A stretch of DNA of 15,396 nt from an uncultured Clostridia bacterium (GCA_904420155.1 CAJFUH010000095.1:1-15396), one strand, 5' to 3'. Positions 1 through 7,636 are shown, numbered from the stretch's first letter. Made by a program: numbers and translations. Notes: generated by a model from the sequence alone, not told the origin.

Positions 1-185
1 TCCGCCAAACGGACCACAGAATCGTAAGAGGGCGGCAATTGATTTTTTTCATAACGATACAAGGTCTCTTTCGTGACCTGAATTTTTTTTGCCAATTCCA
101 GTTGGGTCCACTTATTCTTTTGACGTAATTGTTTCAGCCTTACGCTGAATTCCTTCGCTAAACTTTCCTGCATTTTCATCGCCAT
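1..185 (-). CDS. XRE-family transcriptional regulator, N-terminal part (runs off left edge)
   Basis: Partial reading frame of about 61 residues, cut by the window edge. It begins at ATG 185 (alternatives at 179 and 173), just after an in-frame TAA at 192-194. The visible part is a helix-turn-helix of the Cro/CI (XRE) type: an RLKQLRQ helix, then WTQLELAKKIQV and the recognition helix TKETLYRYEKN. It is clearly related to the next regulator (273-620), which carries TKETIYRYENN at the same place, so the two look like a tandem duplication. The family binds operator DNA, usually as a dimer. The effector or dimerisation part lies outside the window, so the target is unknown. Confidence 0.75.
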   Translation of the reverse strand, partial: MAMKMQESLAKEFSVRLKQLRQKNKWTQLELAKKIQVTKETLYRYEKNQLPPSYDSVVRLA

Positions 186-272
186 TTCTTTTTAGGTTTG
201 CCGAAATTCTTTTCCTAGAGCTGTTTCCTGGATTCTTAAAGCCGTCTTAATCAGTCGATACGCTTATCCGCA

Positions 273-620
273 TCAAATCACCTTCTTGTTCATCTGTTTC
301 ATCACCTCGATCAGCAGATTGATTTGATACTCGCTTAAATGCTGCATTTCCTGGGTCGCTTGATGTATCAACTCATTATGGTGTGGATCTGAATAAAGAG
401 GTAACTGTTTTAATCCTGTTAGGTAGTCCAGGGAAACATTAAAAAGAAGCGCTAAACGGATCGCTGAATCTAAGGACGGTGTCAATAGATTATTTTCGTA
501 ACGATAGATGGTTTCCTTTGTTACTTTTATTCTTTCGGCCACGTCCTTTTGTGTCCATTTTCTGCTTCGGCGTAATTGTTTGATCCGTAAACCAAAATCG
601 TATACAGAAGCCTCCTCCAT
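273..620 (-). CDS. XRE-family (Cro/CI-type) transcriptional regulator
   Basis: About 115 residues. The N-terminal two thirds is a helix-turn-helix domain: RIKQLRR, WTQKDVAERIKV, recognition helix TKETIYRYENN, then the usual closing segment ALLFNVSLDYLTG. The last 40 residues are helical and Met/Gln-rich (MQHLSEYQINLLIEVMKQM), a common dimerisation tail in short Bacillota regulators. I chose ATG 620 because AAGAAGG lies 8 bases upstream. ATG 626 sits too close to that site, and ATG 665 has no visible ribosome site. It is probably a DNA-binding repressor of unknown target. It is a paralogue of the truncated regulator to its left. Nothing ties it to the CRISPR genes. Confidence 0.8.
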   Translation of the reverse strand: MEEASVYDFGLRIKQLRRSRKWTQKDVAERIKVTKETIYRYENNLLTPSLDSAIRLALLFNVSLDYLTGLKQLPLYSDPHHNELIHQATQEMQHLSEYQINLLIEVMKQMNKKVI

Positions 621-737
621 TGACATCACCTTCTTTAGGAATATATTGTATAAAAGTTTCATCAACTAATACGCCTATTATTCTCTAAATAAATAGATTT
701 AATGGATTGATTTCCGTATATTTGGATAGAGATAAAT

Positions 738-769
738 AAAAAGGTCAGCAACCAGCCAAGGTTGCTGAC
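738..769 (-). terminator. Rho-independent terminator of the manganese catalase gene
   Basis: A perfect 10-bp stem (GTCAGCAACC at 744-753 against 760-769) has a 6-base loop and is followed on the minus strand by CTTTTTATTT. It lies about 160 bases past the catalase stop codon and faces the right way to end that transcript. Confidence 0.85.
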
Positions 770-927
770 TCTTAGAAATTTATTTATCATGATATCTCTG
801 ATATGATAATAGAATCTTTGCTTATAAAATATACATTATCATAATAATTCATACACAATCTTGCCGCCGTTTTTATATGAGAAGACTTGACAAAAGACAT
901 CATTCCCATAGCATAGCGAAATAAAAT

Positions 928-1596
928 CTACTTAAACGACGGAGGAGTAGCATCAATATCCGTAAATTGGCTGTCCGCTGGTGAAGGTTCCGACATACTA
1001 AAATACATTTTTGCGGCTTTGGTTGTTCCAAAATTGCAGTTTGATCCCGTTTTCTGTACCTTATTAAACGCTTCTCTAAACATGGCGTTATGGGCCTCTT
1101 CCCGGTTAAGAAGAAAATCTATCGTTTCCTTAACCTTTTTATCATCAATCTGCCTATACAAATATTCATAAACTACTTTCGCCCTCTGTTCTGATGCAAT
1201 GTTGGACAAAAGATCCGCACAAAGATCCCCGGTCACCGTTACATAATCACCAGTCCAGGAATATCCAGAAGCATTTATAAGTCCAGGATTCAGACCTAAA
1301 AGCACATGAGATTCAATTTCTCCTGCCGGCACTTTAGCGGCTTGCACATCATGGCCATTGAGAAGATGAATAGTTTGCGCCACCATTTCCATATGGCCTA
1401 GTTCCTCTGCTGCAATATCCAGGAACAAATCTTTAATTTCGGGATCCTTGATTCGAAAACTTTGCGACATATATTGCATTGCCGCTTTTAATTCACCATT
1501 GGCCCCTCCAAGCTGTTCCTGCAAAAGCGCTGCATACTGGGGGTTTGGCTTTTCTACGGAAACTGGATGGAATAACATTTTTTCATGTTTAAACAT
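928..1596 (-). CDS. Manganese catalase (CotJC-like, spore-coat type)
   Basis: The 222-residue protein is a ferritin-like four-helix bundle of the non-haem dimanganese catalase family, which splits hydrogen peroxide to water and oxygen. Visible ligand positions are Glu35 in GANGELKAAM, EELGH at 64-68, Glu136 in SEQRAKVVYEYLY and REEAH at 165-169. Together they supply the two-metal site. It matches the short clostridial and CotJC type, which is often a spore-coat component. The tail after residue 180 is poorly conserved and ends in a Ser/Pro/Asp-rich stretch. GGGAAGG lies 8 bases before the ATG. It is monocistronic, with its own terminator at 738-769. No sporulation-sigma promoter could be assigned by eye. 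Confidence 0.9.
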   Translation of the reverse strand: MFKHEKMLFHPVSVEKPNPQYAALLQEQLGGANGELKAAMQYMSQSFRIKDPEIKDLFLDIAAEELGHMEMVAQTIHLLNGHDVQAAKVPAGEIESHVLLGLNPGLINASGYSWTGDYVTVTGDLCADLLSNIASEQRAKVVYEYLYRQIDDKKVKETIDFLLNREEAHNAMFREAFNKVQKTGSNCNFGTTKAAKMYFSMSEPSPADSQFTDIDATPPSFK

Positions 1597-1680
1597 ATGG
1601 ATAACCTTCCCTTTCTATATTTTTACCTAGTATTTCTATCTTTTCACGTAATATCCAGAAAGGAATCCTCATTTTAAAGC

Positions 1681-1737
1681 AATTAAAAAACACCTATTGA
1701 GCCTGAATGATCATCCATTCAGAATTCAATAGGTGTT
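1681..1737 (-). terminator. Strong minus-strand terminator (two nested stems)
   Basis: A 12-bp perfect outer stem (AACACCTATTGA at 1689-1700 with 1726-1737) encloses a 7-bp inner stem (CTGAATG 1703-1709 with CATTCAG 1716-1722). On the minus strand the stem is followed by a run of T (1685-1690). It should end transcripts coming from the gene at 1931-3643. The stem alone would also fold on the plus strand, but no T run follows there. Confidence 0.75.
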
Positions 1738-1739
1738 AT

Positions 1740-1930
1740 CATTTGGTAAATGTTGACGAAAAAGATACCCGGCTTTGGGCGCGAGCAGCAAGGCATAAGA
1801 AAAGGCCAAGCCTGGAACGCGAAATGCGTCCAGGCTCAGCCTGGGTTTACGCTACAAAAAAGATGCCCATTTACGCTTCACAACACATTCGTTTAACGAT
1901 TTTATCTCTAATCTGAACTTTACAGAAATT
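1740..1930. other. Non-coding stretch with a GC-rich hairpin; possible structured RNA or 3' UTR
   Basis: No credible gene lies here. The core is visibly richer in GC than its surroundings. It contains a hairpin, GCCTGGAACGC (1810-1820) against GCGTCCAGGC (1826-1835), with one bulged base and a 5-base loop. A further CCTGG follows at 1840-1844, and the 8-base word TTTACGCT occurs twice (about 1846 and 1871). It lies between the stop of the 570-residue gene and a minus-strand terminator, so it may be a 3' UTR, a small RNA or a dispersed repeat copy. Confidence 0.35.
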
Positions 1931-3643
1931 TTATTCACTTTGTATCTCATCGTTTCTGGCAAAGGTATCAATATAAGTATTGTTTTCATCTGTTCCACCT
2001 GGAATAAAATGGATCGTTATTGTATCCCCAATATCTAGTATTTTCGCTTTTTCTTTAATCCGTTTTAAGTCTTTAAATCTTGCTGCTCGAAATTCCCTTC
2101 TCATTGAAAATGAGAACTTTTGATTGAACAATTTAAAATTTGGTACGCAAACACATACAAACTTGTACAGTGTGTCATCTAATTTGGCTATCTTCCTCCT
2201 AAAATCTTCGCTGATTTCAAGTTTGCTACTAAAAGTTGACCAATGGCCAGAGAAGTGACCTAAATCAATCATTTTATAAACATGATCGATTATCTGGTGA
2301 TCTTCTATTGTAATTTCTTGGGGAACAACCAGATTTATATTAAAATAATTTTCAATGACCGTAATCTTCTTCAAAAATTCTATTTCTAAATCCAATCTCT
2401 CTGATGGAATAAACGGTTCTATATTGGCTGTACCCAACAATGTATTAAGGGATAGTACTTTAATTGCAATAGTACCTCCTTTTGAAGCATTTCTTATAAA
2501 TTCACGATATCTCAATTGTTCGGTATTGGAGGCTGTCAATGGGTGAATCTTGAAACTTATTTCTTTATTGATCTGATTTATGGAAAAAACAATATCGAAA
2601 CCCCTGTTGCCTTGTTCTTCGTTTGTAACAAGAATTGTTCCATTTTCCAAAATTTCTTTTGTCCGCATCAGTAGATAATCGAATACCATTTCACCATTCA
2701 TGCTGATGCTGCACGGAAATGCCTCTGGGAACTCGGGAGGCGTAAGAATCATTTTACTTCCTTGCAATTTTTTCGCCTCTGCCTGAGCTGGGTCATCAAT
2801 ATTTCCGAGAATTTTTCTTGCGATTGTGACATCCAAACTGATTGGTAACTGATGTCTATATGAATATTCTAATACATCATAACCCTGTAATTCACAAATG
2901 TGCTTTGAACCAACATGAACATTATTGGCAATAATGTTAAACTGTGGTGGATACTTGATTGCTGCCTCTTTGCAAAGCGCAATACTGACAAATTCGCCAT
3001 CATAATTTGTTATTTTATAACCGTAATATGGGTATAAAGGATGAGTGGTGCTAACTGCTTTAATAACATCAGAAAGGTTATCGCCAACCTTATCAATTTG
3101 TCCATTTCTTGCAAGTTTCATATTTTCGTCAAGTGAAAGTAGTTTAGTTGACTCAATCTGATCTTTTACCCCTTTCACTTCCTTAAATATTATCGTACAC
3201 TTATTACTTATTTCGTCAGTAAGTGTGTCCTCGATACGTCCTGCATAATAGGAGAGTTCACAGTTCGCCTTACTCTCGTAGTACTTCCTTAAAATATCCA
3301 TTGCGGTACTCACTATTTTCTTGGCTCGCTGTTCAGAGATTTTTGTTTTTGACCGAGCGTAATATGCTGCTTTTTCAATGATGGTTTTATGTGCAATACC
3401 GCGCGTTTTTTTGTCACCAAATAGCCGTTTCTTAACATCATTAATCAAGTCATGTCGAATGTAATCGGCAAGACTTGCAAAATCAATTTCTTCTTCCATT
3501 GTACAATTAAAGTTTAACTTCTGCTGACCCTCAAGAAACTTTTCCAACCTTTTTCGAGCTTCAGTCTCCATATGAGTACCCTTGATTTTATCCTTACCTG
3601 CATCAAGTCCGATTTCTAATATATGTTCAAGAATAAAATTCAT
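1931..3643 (-). CDS. Unrecognised 570-residue protein with helical N-terminus; possible defence accessory
   Basis: I do not recognise this family. The start is ATG 3643, with AGAGGG 7 bases upstream; ATG 3649 is too close to that site. Residues 1 to about 200 are strongly charged and helical (for example ETEARKRLEKFLEG and ISEQRAKKIVSTAMDILRKYY). This is reminiscent of helical N-terminal modules found on defence or STAND-type proteins, but that is only a resemblance. The remainder is mixed alpha/beta with two stretches of alternating hydrophobic residues. I see no Walker A, HD, TIR, HEPN or nuclease motif and no membrane segment. It is clearly more AT-rich than the cmr operon and has its own promoter (3694-3722), so it was probably acquired separately. 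Its position beside a CRISPR locus makes a defence role possible but unproven. Confidence 0.75.
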   Translation of the reverse strand: MNFILEHILEIGLDAGKDKIKGTHMETEARKRLEKFLEGQQKLNFNCTMEEEIDFASLADYIRHDLINDVKKRLFGDKKTRGIAHKTIIEKAAYYARSKTKISEQRAKKIVSTAMDILRKYYESKANCELSYYAGRIEDTLTDEISNKCTIIFKEVKGVKDQIESTKLLSLDENMKLARNGQIDKVGDNLSDVIKAVSTTHPLYPYYGYKITNYDGEFVSIALCKEAAIKYPPQFNIIANNVHVGSKHICELQGYDVLEYSYRHQLPISLDVTIARKILGNIDDPAQAEAKKLQGSKMILTPPEFPEAFPCSISMNGEMVFDYLLMRTKEILENGTILVTNEEQGNRGFDIVFSINQINKEISFKIHPLTASNTEQLRYREFIRNASKGGTIAIKVLSLNTLLGTANIEPFIPSERLDLEIEFLKKITVIENYFNINLVVPQEITIEDHQIIDHVYKMIDLGHFSGHWSTFSSKLEISEDFRRKIAKLDDTLYKFVCVCVPNFKLFNQKFSFSMRREFRAARFKDLKRIKEKAKILDIGDTITIHFIPGGTDENNTYIDTFARNDEIQSE

Positions 3644-3693
3644 GCCCATACCCTCTTGTAACTTTTCTCCTTACTAATGATAAATTTATAATT

Positions 3694-3722
3694 ATTATGT
3701 CATAAATCGACTACTTTCTCAA
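3694..3722 (-). promoter_or_regulatory. Sigma-A type promoter of the 570-residue gene
   Basis: On the minus strand TTGAGA (3717-3722) and CATAAT (3694-3699) are separated by exactly 17 bases. Each differs from the consensus by one base. The -10 box lies about 50 bases before the gene's start codon. Confidence 0.6.
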
Positions 3723-3755
3723 GGAAAGAGCGAGGGATAGAGAAATACAAGCGCA

Positions 3756-3964
3756 TTAAGCTATCAATGTGTTTCTTTGTATCTGCTCTTTGATGAAGTG
3801 GTCTACCTCTAAATTATTGTAAATCCGGGCTTTTTCCCTGTCAAGGATGTGTCCGAATGCTTTCAAAAACGCTGTTTTTTCTTCGATTTTGATAGAATTT
3901 CTTCTAAAATTTTAGAAAGCTGAAAGAGGGCAAAAGTGCGGAAAGCCCAGTGTTTAAGACAAAA
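3756..3964 (-). pseudogene. Frameshifted C-terminal remnant of an unidentified gene
   Basis: Between cas6 and the 570-residue gene the minus strand reads as protein in two consecutive frames. Positions about 3964 to 3900 give a segment containing AFRTFALFQLSKILEEIL. Positions 3899 to 3756 then continue one frame over for 47 residues, containing KTAFLKAFGHILDREKARIY and ending QRNTLIA at a TAA. There is no start codon with a ribosome site. The amphipathic, codon-like character suggests the 3' end of a dead gene. I cannot name the family. The frame change falls close to a 16-bp AT palindrome at 3902-3917. Confidence 0.45.
3902..3917. repeat. 16-bp perfect AT-rich palindrome
   Basis: TTCTAAAA (3902-3909) is followed immediately by its exact reverse complement. 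It lies about 70 bases downstream of the cas6 stop. It is too AT-rich to be a convincing terminator and may be an operator-like site or chance. Confidence 0.4.
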
Positions 3965-3983
3965 AATAAACCTCCAGCACACA

Positions 3984-4703
3984 TCACAATGGTTCAAACA
4001 TTCCAAATCCTTGCGCGTTTTTTCCTCCTAATCCCGCACGGTAGAGGAACCTCAGGTATTCCGTTGTGCCGGAAAGTTCGTAGATACCCCGCCAGCCGGT
4101 GATATAAAAACCCTTGTAGCAGGTAACGACCTTGTCTGAAGCTTCGACGCATAATGGACGAAGATTGATACTACTTTCCGGAGCGACACCGGTAAAAGCC
4201 TCGTATTTTGCGCGGAAATTCAAGTCCACAAGTGAGGAAAACTTATCCTCCAGCGGTGAGTACCAACAAGTTTTCCCATTGGGCAGTGTACAGTACGCCA
4301 CCACAGGAGAAAGCATTCGGATACGCTGGCGCGCTGACATCTGCTCATCCATACATAGCTGTGCGGAAACGACAGTCAGCCGATTACCATTTAGATCCAC
4401 TGTACTGCCTGGATATAGGGAGACAGAAAGACGGCGCACAAAATCGTCATTGCAAGAACGAACCTCAAGAGAGATATTGGAAGTAAAGGTAATGCGTCTA
4501 TCCGCTATCTTGTGCGCCCCGGTAAGCTGTCCGAAGGTAAACAACCGGAACACCTTGCCGCCAAGCTGCCATCCGCTGTTATGCAGACGGGAATTGCCGT
4601 GCTCATCTGAAACGGCGTAATAGATGAGGCTCTGCACCGAATGATTGTAGGCAAGCGGGAGGAAAACCGGGGATTCGCTTCGTAATGTCAGAAGAAAGCG
4701 CAT
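3984..4703 (-). CDS. cas6: CRISPR-associated endoribonuclease Cas6
   Basis: The 239-residue RAMP-fold protein cuts the CRISPR precursor RNA within each repeat to make crRNAs. The N-terminus shows the family pattern: LPLAYNHSVQSLIYYAV, then LHNSG, with His41 as the likely catalytic histidine, and KVFRLFTFGQL. The C-terminus ends in the diagnostic glycine-rich loop GLGGKNAQGFG (224-234). The length is normal for Cas6. It is the last gene of the operon. Its ribosome site GAGGTGATAGG overlaps the stop codon of the preceding cmr6 fusion, leaving a 9-base gap. Type III-B systems often borrow Cas6 from another locus, but here it is encoded with the effector. No typical terminator follows it. Confidence 0.9.
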   Translation of the reverse strand: MRFLLTLRSESPVFLPLAYNHSVQSLIYYAVSDEHGNSRLHNSGWQLGGKVFRLFTFGQLTGAHKIADRRITFTSNISLEVRSCNDDFVRRLSVSLYPGSTVDLNGNRLTVVSAQLCMDEQMSARQRIRMLSPVVAYCTLPNGKTCWYSPLEDKFSSLVDLNFRAKYEAFTGVAPESSINLRPLCVEASDKVVTCYKGFYITGWRGIYELSGTTEYLRFLYRAGLGGKNAQGFGMFEPL

Positions 4704-4712
4704 CCTATCACC

Positions 4713-7229
4713 TCAAATCACTCCAAGCCAGCGTAGCAGTGTATCAACCGCACTGACAACTCCGAGAACTCCGAGAACTGCGATTCCAAACAGAATGTTA
4801 TTTTCTATTCTGTCGGAGAGGAAGTTCTTTAAGTCGAACAGGCTGCGAATACGGCTTTCCACCTCGTCTTTTTCCTTGTTAATATACAAATTTTCCAACA
4901 ACATATCATATAGTTCTATGCCCTGTTGTTGGGGTGTAACCTCCGTGAGCAGGAGTTGGCTCTGGAAGCATACATAAGCCTGCATCATATCCCGTGTCTT
5001 CTTAAAATTTCTTGAAACGCGGCTAATCTGACGCTCAAATGCAATAAGAGAAGCCCTCTGTGCCAGCGCTAATATAGCAAGCTCAATATACTGTGTAAGA
5101 AATGGCCCAACTACAAAAGGACTACCTTCTTGGGAAACGCAAGCCATAATACTATACTCGGTAACACCGTATATAGTTTCACTCTCTATCCATCGAGTAT
5201 ATATATGCTTTTTCAGAAGCCTATGCAATTGCTGCCTATCACGGCAACTAATCTTTGTATCCGTATCCACAAATACAAATTCATAAAGCTGTCTTGCAAC
5301 GCTATCTATCGCATTTGTTTCCTTTTCCAATGCATCTGATAGCCAGCTATATTCACTGCCATTCCATTCCTTCATGCGATCAATAAAAGGCTTATCCTGT
5401 ACAATACACGCCACGAACATTCTGTCATCGATGATCGGCTCAATATAGAGCCTGTCGTTACATGTCTCACTCTCAATATTTGTCACCGAGATGCTACCGT
5501 TTGTCAGCAGCATCGTTACGACCTTAGCCAGCTTTGCCTGTGGCATCTTTTCCTCATCGTTTGCGTCTGCCGTAATGCGCCACTCATCCTCACTGCTTCC
5601 TAACGAAAAAGCTGCTCCCTCCAGATGAATGCTATCAGCGGTGAGAGAACTTTTGAGATTTTTCACATCATCAATATATGGACAATAGATACGACGCCCG
5701 TATTCGTTAATAAGCTTGACGGCATCCATACAGTGATACTCGGTATTCTCCAGCTCGTAGACTAGAAGCCCAATTCCGCTGGCATACAGCTTTAGGCGCA
5801 GACCGTTTATTCGCAGCTTATAGGAATGATCTCCTTTTTTAATAATATAAAACGATCCTGTATCGTCCTTTGTAAAATACTCCGGCCTATAGAGAAAATT
5901 ACGAACGATTTCGCCCTGGGAATCCTTTGTTGTGTAGATCGCACTACGTGCAGGCGCATTAAAGTATTGATACTGAGCGTAACGCTCCTTGCGCATCAAG
6001 TCAATACGTTTTTTATCATGAAAGACATCGAACAGGTCAAGTGTCCAACGCGTCCTGTCGATACACCGCTCAAAGGTATCTCTCTTCACCTCACCACCGT
6101 TATTCCACAAAAACGGGAAAATAAAAGTATGATAGCTGTAGACGGACTGTTTTTGCTGATTCTGCTTACTCATGAGATTCATTTCCTTTTCATTCAAGAT
6201 TTTCATTTCTTTCGCTGTGAACTGCCCCTGTGCGTTAATCTCCAGCCAGTGCTTTCTACGGCACTCCTTGCAGAACGGCTGCGGACGGCCGGTATTTTTA
6301 TTGATATCGGTTGGCTTTCCGCAGGTTTTGCAGCGAACTTGCCTTGCCCCTTGAGATATTCCCTTCTCGGCATCTGCGATTGACGCCTCGAGAACTACCT
6401 GTGCGTTGACAGGCGTGTTTGCGTCAGGCTTTTCATCAGTGAGGCGCCCAAAACCCACATTGGTCTTTGCGCCCGTGCCAAGATCAAGCAGAATTGCCTT
6501 AAACAGCTTGAGCACTGCTTCGACATGTATGCACATACCTTCACCATAGAGAATGTTTTCCGGACACAGAAAGTGGAAGTGCAGTTCCACACCGGGGCGA
6601 AGCTTAAGAAAGGTCAGAGGGTTTATCTTCAAAAGCGGGCCTAGCTTTTCGGTATGGTGGGGCGTAATCGCCTCCAGTTCCAACAATTTGTAGCGCAACT
6701 TTCCCGCTGCGTCTCTAATCGGATCGCAACTTCCAATCGGGAACGTGTCCAGAAATGTCACTTTACCTTCATCTGGCATCTGTCCTGTATCTTTGGGCCG
6801 TTTTCCAAAAAGCACACGCTCCAAAACTGTTACATTTACGGTTTCATTCTCCATAAGTTCGCGTATGTACTCAGGACAATTAAAAGCTGAGCGCAATGCG
6901 CCCTTGACTGATGAGCCCGGCAGATACGGGAGCCCTGTCACATAGTCAAAAGAAAAACCGGCGCATATATTTCCCTCCAATCCACTGTCATGGGGATAAC
7001 CGATCCCCATCATGATGCCGGGATATGTTGTCCACAGGGAAAAGCCTCGCTCACCAGGAATAGTGTTTAATATATTAGGACAACAGAAAGCAGTATCTCG
7101 TATCGCCATATTGCGGCGGACAGCTTCAGTTACCTTTACATTTATTTCATCCTCGCTTGCTGTCGTAGGTAGGATCAAACCCTGATAGTAATCCACCCCG
7201 AAATAGCGGGACATATTTGCGATAGCCAT
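4713..7229 (-). CDS. cmr6: Cmr6 RAMP subunit fused to a zinc ribbon and a CorA-like membrane domain
   Basis: An 838-residue protein, whereas Cmr6 alone is usually 250-300. Residues 1 to about 270 are Cmr6: GLPYLPGSSVKGALRSAF (99-116) and the glycine loop GTGAKTNVGFGRL (251-263). Next is a zinc ribbon with Cys300, Cys303, Cys320 and Cys323. From Met353 a new domain starts with YSYHTFIFPFLW, runs through long helices including EVTPQQQGIELYD (763-775), and ends in a membrane helix at about 812-828. The last part resembles the CorA-like proteins linked to HD-less type III-B systems. I see only one membrane helix and no GMN motif, so CorA membership is moderate. Its ATG overlaps the cmr5 stop (TAATG). 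AAGGA lies 10 bases before Met353 (base 6173), so a separate 486-residue product is possible. Cmr6 is certain; the fusion reads through without any stop. Confidence 0.88.
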   Translation of the reverse strand: MAIANMSRYFGVDYYQGLILPTTASEDEINVKVTEAVRRNMAIRDTAFCCPNILNTIPGERGFSLWTTYPGIMMGIGYPHDSGLEGNICAGFSFDYVTGLPYLPGSSVKGALRSAFNCPEYIRELMENETVNVTVLERVLFGKRPKDTGQMPDEGKVTFLDTFPIGSCDPIRDAAGKLRYKLLELEAITPHHTEKLGPLLKINPLTFLKLRPGVELHFHFLCPENILYGEGMCIHVEAVLKLFKAILLDLGTGAKTNVGFGRLTDEKPDANTPVNAQVVLEASIADAEKGISQGARQVRCKTCGKPTDINKNTGRPQPFCKECRRKHWLEINAQGQFTAKEMKILNEKEMNLMSKQNQQKQSVYSYHTFIFPFLWNNGGEVKRDTFERCIDRTRWTLDLFDVFHDKKRIDLMRKERYAQYQYFNAPARSAIYTTKDSQGEIVRNFLYRPEYFTKDDTGSFYIIKKGDHSYKLRINGLRLKLYASGIGLLVYELENTEYHCMDAVKLINEYGRRIYCPYIDDVKNLKSSLTADSIHLEGAAFSLGSSEDEWRITADANDEEKMPQAKLAKVVTMLLTNGSISVTNIESETCNDRLYIEPIIDDRMFVACIVQDKPFIDRMKEWNGSEYSWLSDALEKETNAIDSVARQLYEFVFVDTDTKISCRDRQQLHRLLKKHIYTRWIESETIYGVTEYSIMACVSQEGSPFVVGPFLTQYIELAILALAQRASLIAFERQISRVSRNFKKTRDMMQAYVCFQSQLLLTEVTPQQQGIELYDMLLENLYINKEKDEVESRIRSLFDLKNFLSDRIENNILFGIAVLGVLGVVSAVDTLLRWLGVI

Positions 7230-7636
7230 TACGCCCCCTCCGTTTCAGAATCTTTTTTATTCTTTGTGAGATCAAATAGATTCATGGCAAGCTTTATGGC
7301 TATGGCGGCATCAATAATACTTTCTCTGTAAATATTAGGGTTGTGTGCTTTAACCAGCATGTCCAGCAGGCTCGTTTCCGTTACAGACTCTCTATTTTCC
7401 TGAGGAGAAATTAACCAGTGAATCGCTTTCATCAGCAACTGACGGTCGCTTTGGGCGCCTCCTTTTTTACTGAAAAACGCAACAGCGGAAAGAAGACTGC
7501 CCATCGTAACGGCAACACCAAAGGCAGATATCTGACTGCAAAGCATTTTATTAACTTTCCCTTTGTTGGAGAGATTACATTTTTCGATTGCTTGATAGGC
7601 CTCGGGAATAAGCTTGTCAATTCTCTGCTTTGACAT
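7229..7636 (-). CDS. cmr5: Type III-B small subunit Cmr5 (Cas11)
   Basis: A 135-residue, almost wholly helical protein, the usual size for Cmr5. It forms the inner filament of the Cmr complex and contacts the target RNA strand. The N-terminal pattern RIDKLIPEAYQAIEKCN, then YCSQ-like LCSQISAFGVAVTMGSLLSA and RQLLMKAIHWLI, fits the family; position between cmr4 and cmr6 supports it. The start has GGGAGG 8 bases upstream and overlaps the 3' end of cmr4 by 20 bases. The stop overlaps the next ATG by one base, indicating translational coupling. The tail after residue 120 is short and charged. Confidence 0.85.
   Translation of the reverse strand: MSKQRIDKLIPEAYQAIEKCNLSNKGKVNKMLCSQISAFGVAVTMGSLLSAVAFFSKKGGAQSDRQLLMKAIHWLISPQENRESVTETSLLDMLVKAHNPNIYRESIIDAAIAIKLAMNLFDLTKNKKDSETEGA

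Noticed and set aside
1707..1916. Plus-strand 69-residue frame
   Set aside because: It starts inside the terminator stem, covers the GC-rich hairpin and has no ribosome site; basic, low-complexity translation.
3902..3917. Palindrome as the terminator of the cas6 transcript
   Set aside because: The stem is purely AT-rich and is not followed by a T run in the minus direction.
4132..4620. Plus-strand 162-residue frame inside cas6
   Set aside because: Antisense shadow of cas6 with no ribosome site or recognisable domain.
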